DNA of 64,000 nucleotides, taken from the NCBI RefSeq assembly GCF_012911895.1, contig NZ_JAAXCV010000033.1, forward strand, positions 99,780-163,779. The letters run 5' to 3'. Each line of letters begins with the position of its first letter. Position 1 is the first letter of the stretch. A program made the position numbers and the translations under genes. The notes below the pieces were generated by a model. That model was not told the origin of the DNA. It made no database searches and saw only the letters and a list, made by a program, of their open reading frames with translations. Below are positions 31,790-40,608 of the stretch, in pieces. This DNA comes from Bacillus sp. RO3. GTDB taxonomy: Bacteria; Bacillota; Bacilli; Bacillales; Bacillaceae_B.

Positions 31790-32094
31790 CAAACAAAATA
31801 GACCTTTCCACCCACTACGACAGAGTTCATCTTTCGCAGGGGCGAAAAGGTCTAAGATCCTTTCCACGGTACCACCCTCATTCAGAGATGACAGATATCA
31901 TCTCCCTCAGCAGGCTGATCGGATTCACCAGCCTTTGTTTTTGTAACGAGTATCATCTACTCGACCGTTCCTACTTGATTCGTTCAGAACGACACTCAGA
32001 GGGGATGTCGGTATTGGATGTATTACTGGTTTGCAGCACCACCAGCTCTCTGAAAATACGGTTTCCAATCCTTTTGCCTCTTCAACGCTTTCCA
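31790..32094 (-). promoter_or_regulatory. T-box leader controlling ilvB and downstream genes
   Basis: On the minus strand the leader begins right after the ilvD stop. Stem I has the AGAGAGCTGGTGG region, followed further on by the T-box GAGGGTGGTACCGTGG (31863-31878). A terminator helix follows, AGACCTTTTC with GGAAAGGTCT, then a T-rich tail ending near 31790. Uncharged tRNA would stabilise the antiterminator and let transcription pass into ilvB. The specifier lies in the GACATCCCCTCTGAGTGTC hairpin; ATC (Ile) and CTC (Leu) are both possible readings. Confidence 0.92.
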
Positions 32095-33762
32095 TTATTC
32101 CGTTTTCAAGATACCACCTGTACTGGCCGATGTTACCAGCTTGGCATATCGAGCCAAGTAGCCTTTTTTGATCTTTGGAGGGGGCTGTACCCACTCCTTC
32201 TGTCTGAATTGAAGTTCTGTTTCTGAAACCATCAGGGAAATCGTCCGGTTCGTGAGATCGATGAAGATGGGATCTCCATTTCCCACCACTCCGATCGGTC
32301 CACCTTCAGCGGCCTCAGGCGAGACATGACCGATGGAAATCCCTCTGGATGCCCCTGAAAACCGCCCGTCTGTCATGAGGGCGACTTTCTTTTCAAGACC
32401 CCTCCCTGCAATGGCTGCTGTCGGCGCCAGCATCTCGGGCATTCCCGGGCCACCCTTTGGTCCTTCATACCTGATCACCACTACATGGCCTTCTTTTACT
32501 TCTCCACTCTCGATGCCGGCAAGGGCGTCATCCTGGGATTCGTATACAATCGCTTCACCCATGAAGGTTTTGATCGAGGGGTCTACTGCCCCTACCTTGA
32601 TGACCCCGCCGTTTGGAGCGATATTCCCGAATAGGACGGATAATCCCCCGACTGGACTGTGGGCATTTTCCCTGCGCCGAATCACATCATCATTCTGAAT
32701 TTGAGCATCTTTTACATTTTCATACAGGGATTTTCCTGTAACGGTGATTCGGTCTTTGTGTACAGCTTCCATTTCACAAAGCTCTTTAATGATGGCGCTG
32801 ACCCCTCCGGCATTGTGAACATCCTGCATGGAGTAATCAGATGCCGGACTGATCTTGGATAAATACGGTACTCTTTCTGCCACTTTATTGATCCGGTTGA
32901 TGTCGTAATCAATTTCCGCCTCATTGGCGATGGCCAGTGTGTGCAGGACCGTATTGGTTGAACCTCCCATTGCCATGTCTAATGCAAAGGCATCGTCAAT
33001 GGTATCTTCCGTTATGATATCTCTTGGTTTAATATCCTTCTTCACCATTTCGACTAAATACCTGGCTGCATCCTTGATTAATTGATGGCGTTCTTCAGAA
33101 GTAGCCACAATCGTCCCATTACCCGGAGGAGCCATCCCGAGCATCTCCATCAGGGAGTTCATGGAGTTAGCCGTGAACATCCCCGAGCATGATCCGCAAG
33201 TCGGACATGCATTGGTTTCGATGTCGAGAAGCTGTTCAGCCGTCATTCTTCCTGACTGATGGGCACCCACTCCTTCAAAAACGGACACGAGTGATAATGG
33301 CTTTCCTTCGCTAGAGACACCTGCCTCCATCGGTCCACCCGACACAAAGACGGAAGGGACATTTGTCCGGACCGAAGCCATGAGCATTCCCGGTGTGATT
33401 TTGTCACAGTTTGGAATATAGAAAACGCCGTCGAACCAGTGGGCATTGATGACGGTCTCTGCTGAATCGGCAATCAGCTCCCGGCTCGGCAATGAATATC
33501 TCATCCCGATATGTCCCATGGCGATCCCGTCGTCAACGCCGATCGTATTGAACTCGAACGGGATACCGCCTGCTTCTCGGATCGCTTCTTTCACCACCTG
33601 GGCAAATCCGTTTAAATGCATGTGACCTGGAATGATATCGATATAAGAGTTACACACCCCGATAAACGGTTTCTCAAGGTCTTCAAGTTTCACTCCCGTC
33701 GCATAGAGTAAACTGCGGTGGGGAGCACGGTCGATTCCTTTCTTAATCATGTCACTTCTCAC
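32095..33762 (-). CDS. ilvD: Dihydroxy-acid dehydratase
   Basis: 555 residues with an Fe-S cluster. It dehydrates dihydroxy acids to the 2-oxo acid precursors of valine, leucine and isoleucine. The cluster cysteines lie in [12 protein letters not shown] and [16 protein letters not shown], and [16 protein letters not shown] is the C-terminal signature. The start is GTG, seven bases after GGAGG; the ATG four codons later is less well placed. It is 16 bp behind ilvE and directly in front of the T-box leader. Confidence 0.95.
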   Translation of the reverse strand: MRSDMIKKGIDRAPHRSLLYATGVKLEDLEKPFIGVCNSYIDIIPGHMHLNGFAQVVKEAIREAGGIPFEFNTIGVDDGIAMGHIGMRYSLPSRELIADSAETVINAHWFDGVFYIPNCDKITPGMLMASVRTNVPSVFVSGGPMEAGVSSEGKPLSLVSVFEGVGAHQSGRMTAEQLLDIETNACPTCGSCSGMFTANSMNSLMEMLGMAPPGNGTIVATSEERHQLIKDAARYLVEMVKKDIKPRDIITEDTIDDAFALDMAMGGSTNTVLHTLAIANEAEIDYDINRINKVAERVPYLSKISPASDYSMQDVHNAGGVSAIIKELCEMEAVHKDRITVTGKSLYENVKDAQIQNDDVIRRRENAHSPVGGLSVLFGNIAPNGGVIKVGAVDPSIKTFMGEAIVYESQDDALAGIESGEVKEGHVVVIRYEGPKGGPGMPEMLAPTAAIAGRGLEKKVALMTDGRFSGASRGISIGHVSPEAAEGGPIGVVGNGDPIFIDLTNRTISLMVSETELQFRQKEWVQPPPKIKKGYLARYAKLVTSASTGGILKTE

Positions 33763-33777
33763 GCCATCACCTCCAAC

Positions 33778-34677
33778 TTAGCCAACTTGCGCATTCTGTT
33801 TGTAAACTTTTCTTCCATCCTGCGTGACAGTGTTTCTGAATTCCTGCAATAATTGGTTTGTATACTCTCCAGGTTTACCTTCTCCGATCACCCGCCCGTC
33901 AACTTTTACAACGGCAATGACTTCGGCGGCAGTCCCTGTCAAGAAAACCTCATCTGCTGTATACACATCGTGACGGGTAAAGACTTCTTCCCTCATTTCA
34001 AATCCTAATTTCCCTGCAATTTCGATGATGGCATTACGGGTGATGCCTTCAAGTGCCCCAACATACCCTGGAGGTGTGAGGATCTTTCCTTTCTTCACAA
34101 TAAAGATGTTATCTGCCGAACCTTCTGCTACATATCCTTGGTCGTTCAGCATCAATGCTTCGCTTACACCTGCAAGGTTTGCTTCGATTTTAACGAGAAT
34201 ATTATTCAAATAGTTTAAGGATTTCACCTTAGGTGAAAGGACATCCGCACGATTTCGACGGCTCGCTACCGTGACGATATCGATTCCTGTCTCGTATAAG
34301 CTTTTCGGGAACAGGGATAATTGTTCGGCAATGACGATGATCTGCGGCTTCCTACAAGTAAATGGATCCAGTCCCAAGTTTCCGACACCCCTGGAAATGA
34401 CCACCCGTATGTAGGCATTCTCAAGCTTATTCTTTTTCAATGTATCAACGATGATGTCACACATCTCTTCTTTGGATACTTCGATAGTCAACATGATGGA
34501 TTTTGCTGAGTCATAAAGGCGATCAACATGTTCTTCTAGACGGAACACATTCCCATCGTACATTCGAATCCCTTCAAACACTCCATCTCCATATAGAAAA
34601 CCATGGTCGTACACAGATACAACTGCGTCTTCCTTTTTTACAAATTGTCCGTCTAAGTAGATCCACTGTTCGTTCAT
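33778..34677 (-). CDS. ilvE: Branched-chain amino acid aminotransferase
   Basis: 299 residues of fold-type IV PLP aminotransferase, which makes or breaks down valine, leucine and isoleucine. The PLP lysine is in SPKVKSLNYLNN, FLYGDGVFEGIR is near the N-terminus, and EVFLTGTAAEVIAV is the C-terminal phosphate-binding segment. The ORF opens at 34686, but the ATG at 34677 has AAAGGA nine bases upstream. It is the first gene of the ilv-leu operon and lies behind a consensus promoter. Confidence 0.93.
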   Translation of the reverse strand: MNEQWIYLDGQFVKKEDAVVSVYDHGFLYGDGVFEGIRMYDGNVFRLEEHVDRLYDSAKSIMLTIEVSKEEMCDIIVDTLKKNKLENAYIRVVISRGVGNLGLDPFTCRKPQIIVIAEQLSLFPKSLYETGIDIVTVASRRNRADVLSPKVKSLNYLNNILVKIEANLAGVSEALMLNDQGYVAEGSADNIFIVKKGKILTPPGYVGALEGITRNAIIEIAGKLGFEMREEVFTRHDVYTADEVFLTGTAAEVIAVVKVDGRVIGEGKPGEYTNQLLQEFRNTVTQDGRKVYKQNAQVG

Positions 34678-34830
34678 GTTAATCATTCCTTTCCTGATGA
34701 GAAATTTATTTGATTATTCTGAATTTTAATTTTGCAACGAAGGTCCGTTGACTTGGAACCTGTTGAGCAGGTGGTTTGGTTGGGTTGTTCCTGCCGATTC
34801 CTGCTGGCTCAGATATTTTTATTGAGGACA

Positions 34831-34859
34831 ATATTACTCCCGTTTTGAAGGAAGGTCAA
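34831..34859 (-). promoter_or_regulatory. SigA promoter of the ilvE-led operon
   Basis: Minus strand TTGACC (34854-34859) and TAATAT (34831-34836) with a 17-bp spacer, followed by a leader of about 150 bases before ilvE. Confidence 0.8.
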
Positions 34860-34905
34860 CAGGCTTTTTGTAAATTGTTTGACTATTTAGATTAATCTGA
34901 TAGTA

Positions 34906-34919
34906 AGTAAACGCTTACA
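34906..34919 (-). promoter_or_regulatory. cre-like site upstream of the ilv promoter
   Basis: TGTAAGCGTTTACT matches the CcpA site consensus (TGWAANCGNTNWCA) except at the last base. It sits about 50 bp upstream of the -35. In Bacillus subtilis CcpA activates ilv-leu from an upstream cre; the same role here is inference. Confidence 0.6.
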
Positions 34920-35341
34920 TCTTTGTCCTGATGGAGTTTGTTGGAAGATAAAATTTTTTTGAATTTTTTTCTTTTGGTGGATGAACGATTATTCATTTTC
35001 AGGTTTGACGATCGGATGAGATTATTCGACAAAATCCTATGATCACGGGGGTTGGGGAGTTTACTCCTATCTGGTGGAGACGTTGGAGATTCTCATTGAC
35101 TAATCATAATTGAGAATCATTTTCTTCATTAATGAGATGGATTGAATACTTATTCAATCAGCTGAACGTCATTCAATGGACAGCTGATCGGGTTGATAAT
35201 CAATGGATTTTCACAGAAAGAAATGAATGCATTCAGGTAATCCTTCATTCCTTACTTCTAACATTTTTGAATAATCTTACGCTCATACAAATAATCCTCC
35301 CGGCATGCAAAAGGTCTTTTTTAAACTTTCTATAAATAAAA
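34920..35341. other. Intergenic region with several dyads
   Basis: No convincing gene. Present are GATTCTCA-N15-TGAGAATC (35088-35118), whose right arm resembles a Fur half-site, the palindrome GATTGAATA-CT-TATTCAATC (35140-35159), and TCAGCTG-N16-CAGCTGA just after it (35157-35186). A 67-codon plus-strand frame at 35132 has no good ribosome site. Confidence 0.45.
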
Positions 35342-35390
35342 AAGAATCAATCCATATGAACCTGACGGCCTTTTGGATTGATTCTTTTTT
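35342..35390. terminator. Terminator of the tyrosine operon
   Basis: AAGAATCAATCCA pairs perfectly with TGGATTGATTCTT over a 20-base loop, T-rich on both strands. It starts at the hmgA stop codon and would also stop plus-strand transcripts from the region above. Confidence 0.85.
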
Positions 35391-36535
35391 TATACCCATG
35401 TAAACATATAATTAGGATCTTCGACATCCTTTGCTTTCTTAACGATCTTCAACGGTTTGAACGTATCGATCATCACGGCAAGCTCCAGGGTCTCCTCTTT
35501 CCCGATACTGGCTTCCGTCGTTCCGGGATGAGGACCATGTGGGATTCCGCTGGGATGAAGGGTGATGGATCCTTCCTTGATCCCCTTCCGGCTCATGAAG
35601 TTTCCTTCCACATAGTAAAGGAGCTCATCACTGTTCACGTTACTGTGATTATATGGTGCCGGTATTGCTTCCGGATGGTAGTCATACAGTCTTGGAACGA
35701 ATGAGCACACAACAAAGTTATGTCCTTCAAATGTCTGATGGACCGGCGGCGGCTGGTGGACACGTCCCGTGATCGGCTCGAAGTCCTCGATGTTGAATAC
35801 CCACGGATACAGATAGCCATCCCAGCCGACTACATCTAATGGATGATGATTTAATACGTGGGAATGAAGCGCACCCCTTGATTTTGTGATGACTTCGAAT
35901 TCGCCTTCTTCATTCATGGTTTCAAGATTTTCCGGTCCCCGTAAATCACGTTCACAAAACGGACTGTGTTCTAATAACTGTCCGTATTCATTCCGATAAC
36001 GACGGGGGGTGGTGATCTGACTGAAGGACTCAACGACCAGCATTTTCGTCTCTTCTTCAGGCACGACACGGTAAATGGTTCCGATCGGAATCACAACGTA
36101 ATCCCCTTTTCCATAGGAGATCGTTCCGAACATCGTCTCTACCTTCCCCTTGCCAAAATGGATATACAGCATTTCATCTCCGTCTCCATTGCGGTAAAAG
36201 CTACTCATCTCTTCTGTCACAAGGGCGGTTCCGATCAAGAGATCCGAATTGCCCAGTAAATATTCCCGGCTATTTAACGCACAGCCCTTCTTCTCGACCC
36301 GATCTGTAAAGAAATGTCGATGGCGAAGAGCACCCGCTTCCTCAAACTCCGGCAAATAACTCCCTAAATAGTCTGTCTTCGCCACAGCCGTCGGTAAATG
36401 ATGGTGATACAGGATAGACTGAGTTCCCGAGAACCCCTTTGTACCCATGACCTGCTCCCTGTAAAGCGTGCCATCTTCCTTTTTAAACATGGTGTGACGT
36501 TTGTGAGGTATTTTCCCCATCTGACGATAATACAT
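35390..36535 (-). CDS. hmgA: Homogentisate 1,2-dioxygenase
   Basis: 381 residues of a cupin-fold Fe(II) enzyme that opens the homogentisate ring to maleylacetoacetate. The C-terminal region carries the metal-site motif HPSGIPHGPHPGTTEAS, with HSHVLNHHPLDVVGWDG before it. The frame runs to 36610, but the ATG at 36535 follows GAGAGGAGGAGAACC. Its 5' end overlaps fahA by 53 bp in another frame. It is the last gene of the tyrosine operon. Confidence 0.93.
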   Translation of the reverse strand: MYYRQMGKIPHKRHTMFKKEDGTLYREQVMGTKGFSGTQSILYHHHLPTAVAKTDYLGSYLPEFEEAGALRHRHFFTDRVEKKGCALNSREYLLGNSDLLIGTALVTEEMSSFYRNGDGDEMLYIHFGKGKVETMFGTISYGKGDYVVIPIGTIYRVVPEEETKMLVVESFSQITTPRRYRNEYGQLLEHSPFCERDLRGPENLETMNEEGEFEVITKSRGALHSHVLNHHPLDVVGWDGYLYPWVFNIEDFEPITGRVHQPPPVHQTFEGHNFVVCSFVPRLYDYHPEAIPAPYNHSNVNSDELLYYVEGNFMSRKGIKEGSITLHPSGIPHGPHPGTTEASIGKEETLELAVMIDTFKPLKIVKKAKDVEDPNYMFTWV

Positions 36536-37466
36536 GGTTCTCCTCCTCTCTTCTGTTTGCAATCGTATTGCGAAGAACTCCCAATCCGCTGATTTCCAAT
36601 TCCACCACATCGCCCGGCATTAACCACGGATGGGTTTCAGGACCCAGCTCTAAAATGCATCCAGTCCCGACAGTTCCTGATCCGATCACCTCACCCGGAT
36701 ACAGGGTGACGTCTTTCGAGGCCCGCTCGATCATTTCTGCAAAAGTATAATGGATATCTTGATAATTCCCCTTGGATAATAGCTTCCCGTTCACTTTTGC
36801 CGTCATTGTCAGGTCAAAACGGTCTTTCTTCCGATACGTCTCCAGTTCTTCCTTCGTGACTAAATATGGTCCCATGGATGTGGCAAAGTCCTTGCCTTTT
36901 GCAGGGCCCAGTCCTACTTTCATTTCGTGCCTCTGGATATCCCGTGCACTCCAGTCGTTCAAAATAAAATAGCCATATATATAGTCTTCGGCCCTGTCCC
37001 TTGAGATGTTACTGCCTTCTTTACCGATGACGCAGGCGATTTCCAGCTCATAATCCAGCCACTGACAGCCTTCAGGTTTTTCGATGGAATCGCCGGGTCC
37101 TTTCACAGCTAAATGATTCGTGAAATAAAAGACAGGGATGTCATACCATTCCGGCACCACATCGAGCCCTCTCCGTTTACGCGCCGTTTTCACATGCTCT
37201 TCAAACGCATAGAAATCCCGAATGCTCACAGGCCTCGGAATCGGGGACTTCAGTGTGACATCACGTAATGAATGGACTCCCTCCTCCCCCTCGGAGAAAG
37301 GTCCGAGTCCCTTGATCCGTTTATGGCCGTCCTCTCCAAGATCGATGATGGCTAACATATCTTTAGGGAGCAAGCCGTTACTCACAGCATGGATGTCTGC
37401 CACAAGCTCACCATGGACGATCCCTGCCCTTACTTCACCTTTGTTTTCAAAGCTAACAAGCTTCAC
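36483..37466 (-). CDS. fahA: Fumarylacetoacetase (FAH family)
   Basis: A 327-residue fumarylacetoacetate hydrolase family protein, the last step of tyrosine breakdown, giving fumarate and acetoacetate. Metal-binding carboxylates are in WLDYELEIACVIGKEG, and GYFILNDWSARDIQRHEMKVGLGPAKGKD is split by the usual family residues. The family fold ends around LGVLRNTIANR; the last 20 or so residues are a polar tail that runs over the hmgA ribosome site and start. No maleylacetoacetate isomerase gene is present, so isomerisation may be spontaneous or encoded elsewhere. Confidence 0.88.
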   Translation of the reverse strand: MKLVSFENKGEVRAGIVHGELVADIHAVSNGLLPKDMLAIIDLGEDGHKRIKGLGPFSEGEEGVHSLRDVTLKSPIPRPVSIRDFYAFEEHVKTARKRRGLDVVPEWYDIPVFYFTNHLAVKGPGDSIEKPEGCQWLDYELEIACVIGKEGSNISRDRAEDYIYGYFILNDWSARDIQRHEMKVGLGPAKGKDFATSMGPYLVTKEELETYRKKDRFDLTMTAKVNGKLLSKGNYQDIHYTFAEMIERASKDVTLYPGEVIGSGTVGTGCILELGPETHPWLMPGDVVELEISGLGVLRNTIANRREEENHVLSSDGENTSQTSHHV

Positions 37467-37472
37467 GTGTCA

Positions 37473-38084
37473 TCACCTTTTTCGAATCAATTCAAATGAA
37501 TCGGATAATGGTTTGGTGTACATTTGACCCGCCAGTCTTCCTACGGGCTTGAGTTTCTCAGAATCTATTTTCCCATCATGATAGAGTTCGTCATCGACCC
37601 TCACACACTCTACCTTTCCGATGACCAGACTTCCTGCACCAGGATGATCGCCGAAGTGAAGCACCTCATGAAGGACGCATTCCAGCTGCACCTTGCTTTC
37701 GGATACTCCCGGCGGCTTTACGGTGTGGGACTCTTTCTTCGTCAGACCGACTTGTTCGAACTCATCGACGCAGGATTCAAATTCAATGGCACAGTCATTC
37801 ATCTTCTCCGCAAACTCTTCGCTTACAATATTGATGACAAACTCCTTCGTTTTCTCGATGTTTTCAAGGGTATCCTTCTTACTGCCATCCTTCCCCCTTC
37901 TCATTGGGGAGAAGCAGACAAGCATGGGGTCGGGGCAAATTGCCGTAAAGAAGCTGTATGGGGCCAGATTCGCATTCCCATCTTCGTCCAGGGATGAAAC
38001 AAAGGCTATTGGTCTCGGCAAAATCGAGCCGATCATCAGTTTGTAGGCCGCCTGCCACTCGAGGGTCTCTGGTTTGATATCCAT
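37473..38084 (-). CDS. Flavin reductase-like FMN-binding protein
   Basis: 203 residues of the split-barrel flavin reductase family. The segment RPIAFVSSLDEDGNANLAPY (residues about 24-43) is the FMN-binding start of the domain, and HFGDHPGAGSLVIGKVE follows mid-protein. It sits between the aminotransferase and fahA, 6 bp from fahA and directly abutting the aminotransferase, so it belongs to the tyrosine operon. Its job there is unknown: no partner monooxygenase is encoded in the operon. Confidence 0.8.
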   Translation of the reverse strand: MDIKPETLEWQAAYKLMIGSILPRPIAFVSSLDEDGNANLAPYSFFTAICPDPMLVCFSPMRRGKDGSKKDTLENIEKTKEFVINIVSEEFAEKMNDCAIEFESCVDEFEQVGLTKKESHTVKPPGVSESKVQLECVLHEVLHFGDHPGAGSLVIGKVECVRVDDELYHDGKIDSEKLKPVGRLAGQMYTKPLSDSFELIRKR

Positions 38085-39194
38085 TTAGTTCACTCCTTCA
38101 TTTCTTAAAATGGCTTCCAGTACTCGAATGAACTTCTTATTATCCTCTTCCGTTCCAATCGTAACCCGAATGGTTGTCGGGTACCCGAGCAGGGTTCCCG
38201 AACGGACGACCATTCCCCTTTTCACCAGTTCATAGGATACCGTGTCTCCATTTACCCCTGTGTCTACCATGATAAAGTTCGATTGAGAAGGGAAATAGGA
38301 TATCCCCATACGGTCAAATTCAGTTTCCAGATACCGTCGGCCCTGCTCGTTTTTATAAGTACAATCCCTTATGAACGTTTGATCTTCCAAGGCGATGATT
38401 GCTGCTTTCTGGGCAATCGTATTGACATTGAAGACATCTTTCACCTTACGGAGCTGTTCGGCTATTTCTTCATTCATAACCCCGAATCCGACCCTTAAAC
38501 CGGCCAGGCCATATATCTTCGAAAACGTTCTAAGGACAATCAGGTTTTCGAATTCCGACAGAAGCGGAAGTGTTTCTAAATAATCATCTGTCGTTACGTA
38601 CTCCAGATAGGCTTCATCCACCACGACCAGGATATGTGAGGGGACTCTCTCGATAAAATGCCTGAGTTCTTTTTTCCCAACGATCGTTCCAGTCGGATTG
38701 TTTGGATTACACACAAATATCAGCTTCGTCTGCTCAGTGATCTTTGCGTGCATTCCTTGTAAGTCATGAGTACCGTTTACGAGAGGGACAATGACCGGAG
38801 CACCGCCTTCCAACATTACATTGGTTTGATACCTGGGAAATGTCACATCCGCCATTATGGCTTCGTCCCCGCTGCTCAAATAGGCCCTTGTCAAAAGACG
38901 GATCACTTCATCTGATCCATTCCCGAATACAAGCTGTTCCTTCGGCACCCCTAGAAATGCTGAAACTCTCCGGCTAAGGTCCACCGCCGCACCGTCGGGA
39001 TACAAAAACAGATCATTGCCGTTCTCTTTGAACCATTGCTTCACTTTAGGGGAGCAGCCGTATATATTTTCATTTTCCGACAGCTTTCTGATCGAGTTCA
39101 GACCATGCTCCTTCTGCAGATCACCGAGCGTCTTTCCAAGCACATATGGAGCGATATGTGTGACCGCTTCTCTTGTTTTAATCTTTAATGCCAT
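38085..39194 (-). CDS. HisC-like aminotransferase, probably aromatic amino acid type
   Basis: 369 residues of fold-type I PLP aminotransferase, closest in layout to histidinol-phosphate aminotransferase. The PLP lysine is in TFSKIYGLAGLRVGFG, VCNPNNPTGTIV binds the substrate/cofactor, and VVDEAYLEY carries the cofactor Asp. The ATG follows GGCGGGGAATCATGT. HisC-type enzymes in Bacillus often also use tyrosine and phenylalanine. Its place between hppD and fahA makes a role in forming 4-hydroxyphenylpyruvate more likely than histidine synthesis. Confidence 0.85.
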   Translation of the reverse strand: MALKIKTREAVTHIAPYVLGKTLGDLQKEHGLNSIRKLSENENIYGCSPKVKQWFKENGNDLFLYPDGAAVDLSRRVSAFLGVPKEQLVFGNGSDEVIRLLTRAYLSSGDEAIMADVTFPRYQTNVMLEGGAPVIVPLVNGTHDLQGMHAKITEQTKLIFVCNPNNPTGTIVGKKELRHFIERVPSHILVVVDEAYLEYVTTDDYLETLPLLSEFENLIVLRTFSKIYGLAGLRVGFGVMNEEIAEQLRKVKDVFNVNTIAQKAAIIALEDQTFIRDCTYKNEQGRRYLETEFDRMGISYFPSQSNFIMVDTGVNGDTVSYELVKRGMVVRSGTLLGYPTTIRVTIGTEEDNKKFIRVLEAILRNEGVN

Positions 39195-39382
39195 ACATGA
39201 TTCCCCGCCTTCCTCATGGATGAAGGGGGCCGACTCACGTGTTAGCTTGTCTCCATGATTTCATATAGTACCAGCTATCTGTACGATATGAAGCGTAGAA
39301 GCAGCTAATCTCTGCATGAGTTAACCCCCTGACCGGTTCTTTGACCCCCGTTATATATACTCTATCTATCTATTTTTTTGTG

Positions 39383-40495
39383 TTACAGATTTCCTCTCCG
39401 TTCCTGTTCGCGCTCGATGGATTCGAATAATGCTTTGAAGTTCCCTTCGCCGAATCCTCTCGCCCCTTTACGTTGAATCACTTCGATGAAAAGGGTAGGG
39501 CGATCTACGATAGGCTTTGTGAAAATTTGAAGCAGGTAGCCTTCGTCATCCCTGTCCACTAATATATTCAACTCTTTAATTTTGGAAATTTCTTCATCGA
39601 TTTCTCCTACTCTCTCAGAAAGCATGTCGTAATAAGAGTCCGGAGTATGAAGGAATTCCACCCCATTCTCCTTCAGGATTCCTACTGTCTTCACGATATC
39701 CTCTGTGAGGATGGCGATATGCTGTACCCCGGGACCGCCGTAAAACTCCAGATACTCCTGAATTTGAGATTTACGCTTTCCTTCAGCAGGCTCATTGATC
39801 GGAAATTTGATACGACCGCCGTTATGCATGACCTTGGACATGAGGGCTGAGTATTCGGTTGTGATGTCTTCATTGGTGAAGTGACGCATTTCCTTGAAGC
39901 CCATGACCTTTTCGTAATACTCCACCCACTCTTCCATTCTCTCCACGTTTCCTACCACGTGATCGACGGCGATGATGCCGGCATCTTCATGTTTAAGTGC
40001 AGAATCATATTTTTCAAAGCCAGGCATGAAGATCCCTTTATAATCTTTACGTTCCACAAGGGTATGGATGGTATCACCGTATGTACCGATTACGGCTTTC
40101 TTTACCACTCCGTCATCATCTTCTAATGTCGAAGGAGGCATGATTTCAATCGCACCCCTGTAAACCGCTCCGTTGTAAGACTTTTCAATATCATCCACAA
40201 CAAGGGCAATATCCTTGATGCCGTCACCGTGTTTTTTGACGAATTGAGTCACACGACTGCCTTCATGCAAACTTCCCGTTACAACCAATCGCACTTTATT
40301 CTGTTGCAGTACATAGGATACCGTGTCACGATTCCCGGTCTCCAATCCTGAATAAGCAACTGTTTTAAAGCCGAATGCCGTACAGAAGAAATGGGCGGCC
40401 TGCTTGGCATTGCCTGAATAATACTCCAGATAATCCACATCTCTTACCGGAAAGACTTCTTCTTTACCTTTCTTTTTTGCTGCATTCTCTTGCAT
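39383..40495 (-). CDS. hppD: 4-hydroxyphenylpyruvate dioxygenase
   Basis: 370 residues with two vicinal-oxygen-chelate domains. It converts 4-hydroxyphenylpyruvate to homogentisate using O2 and Fe(II). Likely iron ligands are the His in IAVDHVVGNV (residues about 170-180), the His in VQHIAILTED, and the Glu in LFIEVIQRKG. The C-terminal KALFESIEREQERRGNL is the family ending. The ATG follows GGAGGGATTAGG. It is the first gene of the tyrosine operon. Confidence 0.95.
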   Translation of the reverse strand: MQENAAKKKGKEEVFPVRDVDYLEYYSGNAKQAAHFFCTAFGFKTVAYSGLETGNRDTVSYVLQQNKVRLVVTGSLHEGSRVTQFVKKHGDGIKDIALVVDDIEKSYNGAVYRGAIEIMPPSTLEDDDGVVKKAVIGTYGDTIHTLVERKDYKGIFMPGFEKYDSALKHEDAGIIAVDHVVGNVERMEEWVEYYEKVMGFKEMRHFTNEDITTEYSALMSKVMHNGGRIKFPINEPAEGKRKSQIQEYLEFYGGPGVQHIAILTEDIVKTVGILKENGVEFLHTPDSYYDMLSERVGEIDEEISKIKELNILVDRDDEGYLLQIFTKPIVDRPTLFIEVIQRKGARGFGEGNFKALFESIEREQERRGNL

Positions 40496-40533
40496 CCTAA
40501 TCCCTCCACAAACGTAAGTATATTCTGAATATT

Positions 40534-40562
40534 ATAGTAAATTTTTTCTGAGAAGTTCTCAA
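40534..40562 (-). promoter_or_regulatory. Promoter of hppD with a palindrome over the -35
   Basis: Minus strand TTGAGA (40557-40562) and TACTAT (40534-40539), 17 bp apart. TGAGAACTTCTCA at 40549-40561 is a perfect 13-bp palindrome overlapping the -35, a likely repressor site. Confidence 0.55.
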
Positions 40563-40608
40563 GAGTGGCCGGTAAAGCTTAAACGCTTCTCTGTAATGAA
40601 GCCCTTGC

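Noticed and set aside
34678..34905. CodY box at the ilvE promoter
   Set aside because: The best 15-mers in the region match the consensus at only 11 positions, too weak in such AT-rich DNA.
35132..35335. 67-codon plus-strand ORF in the ilvE-hmgA gap
   Set aside because: The start lacks a Shine-Dalgarno sequence and the region is better explained by dyads.
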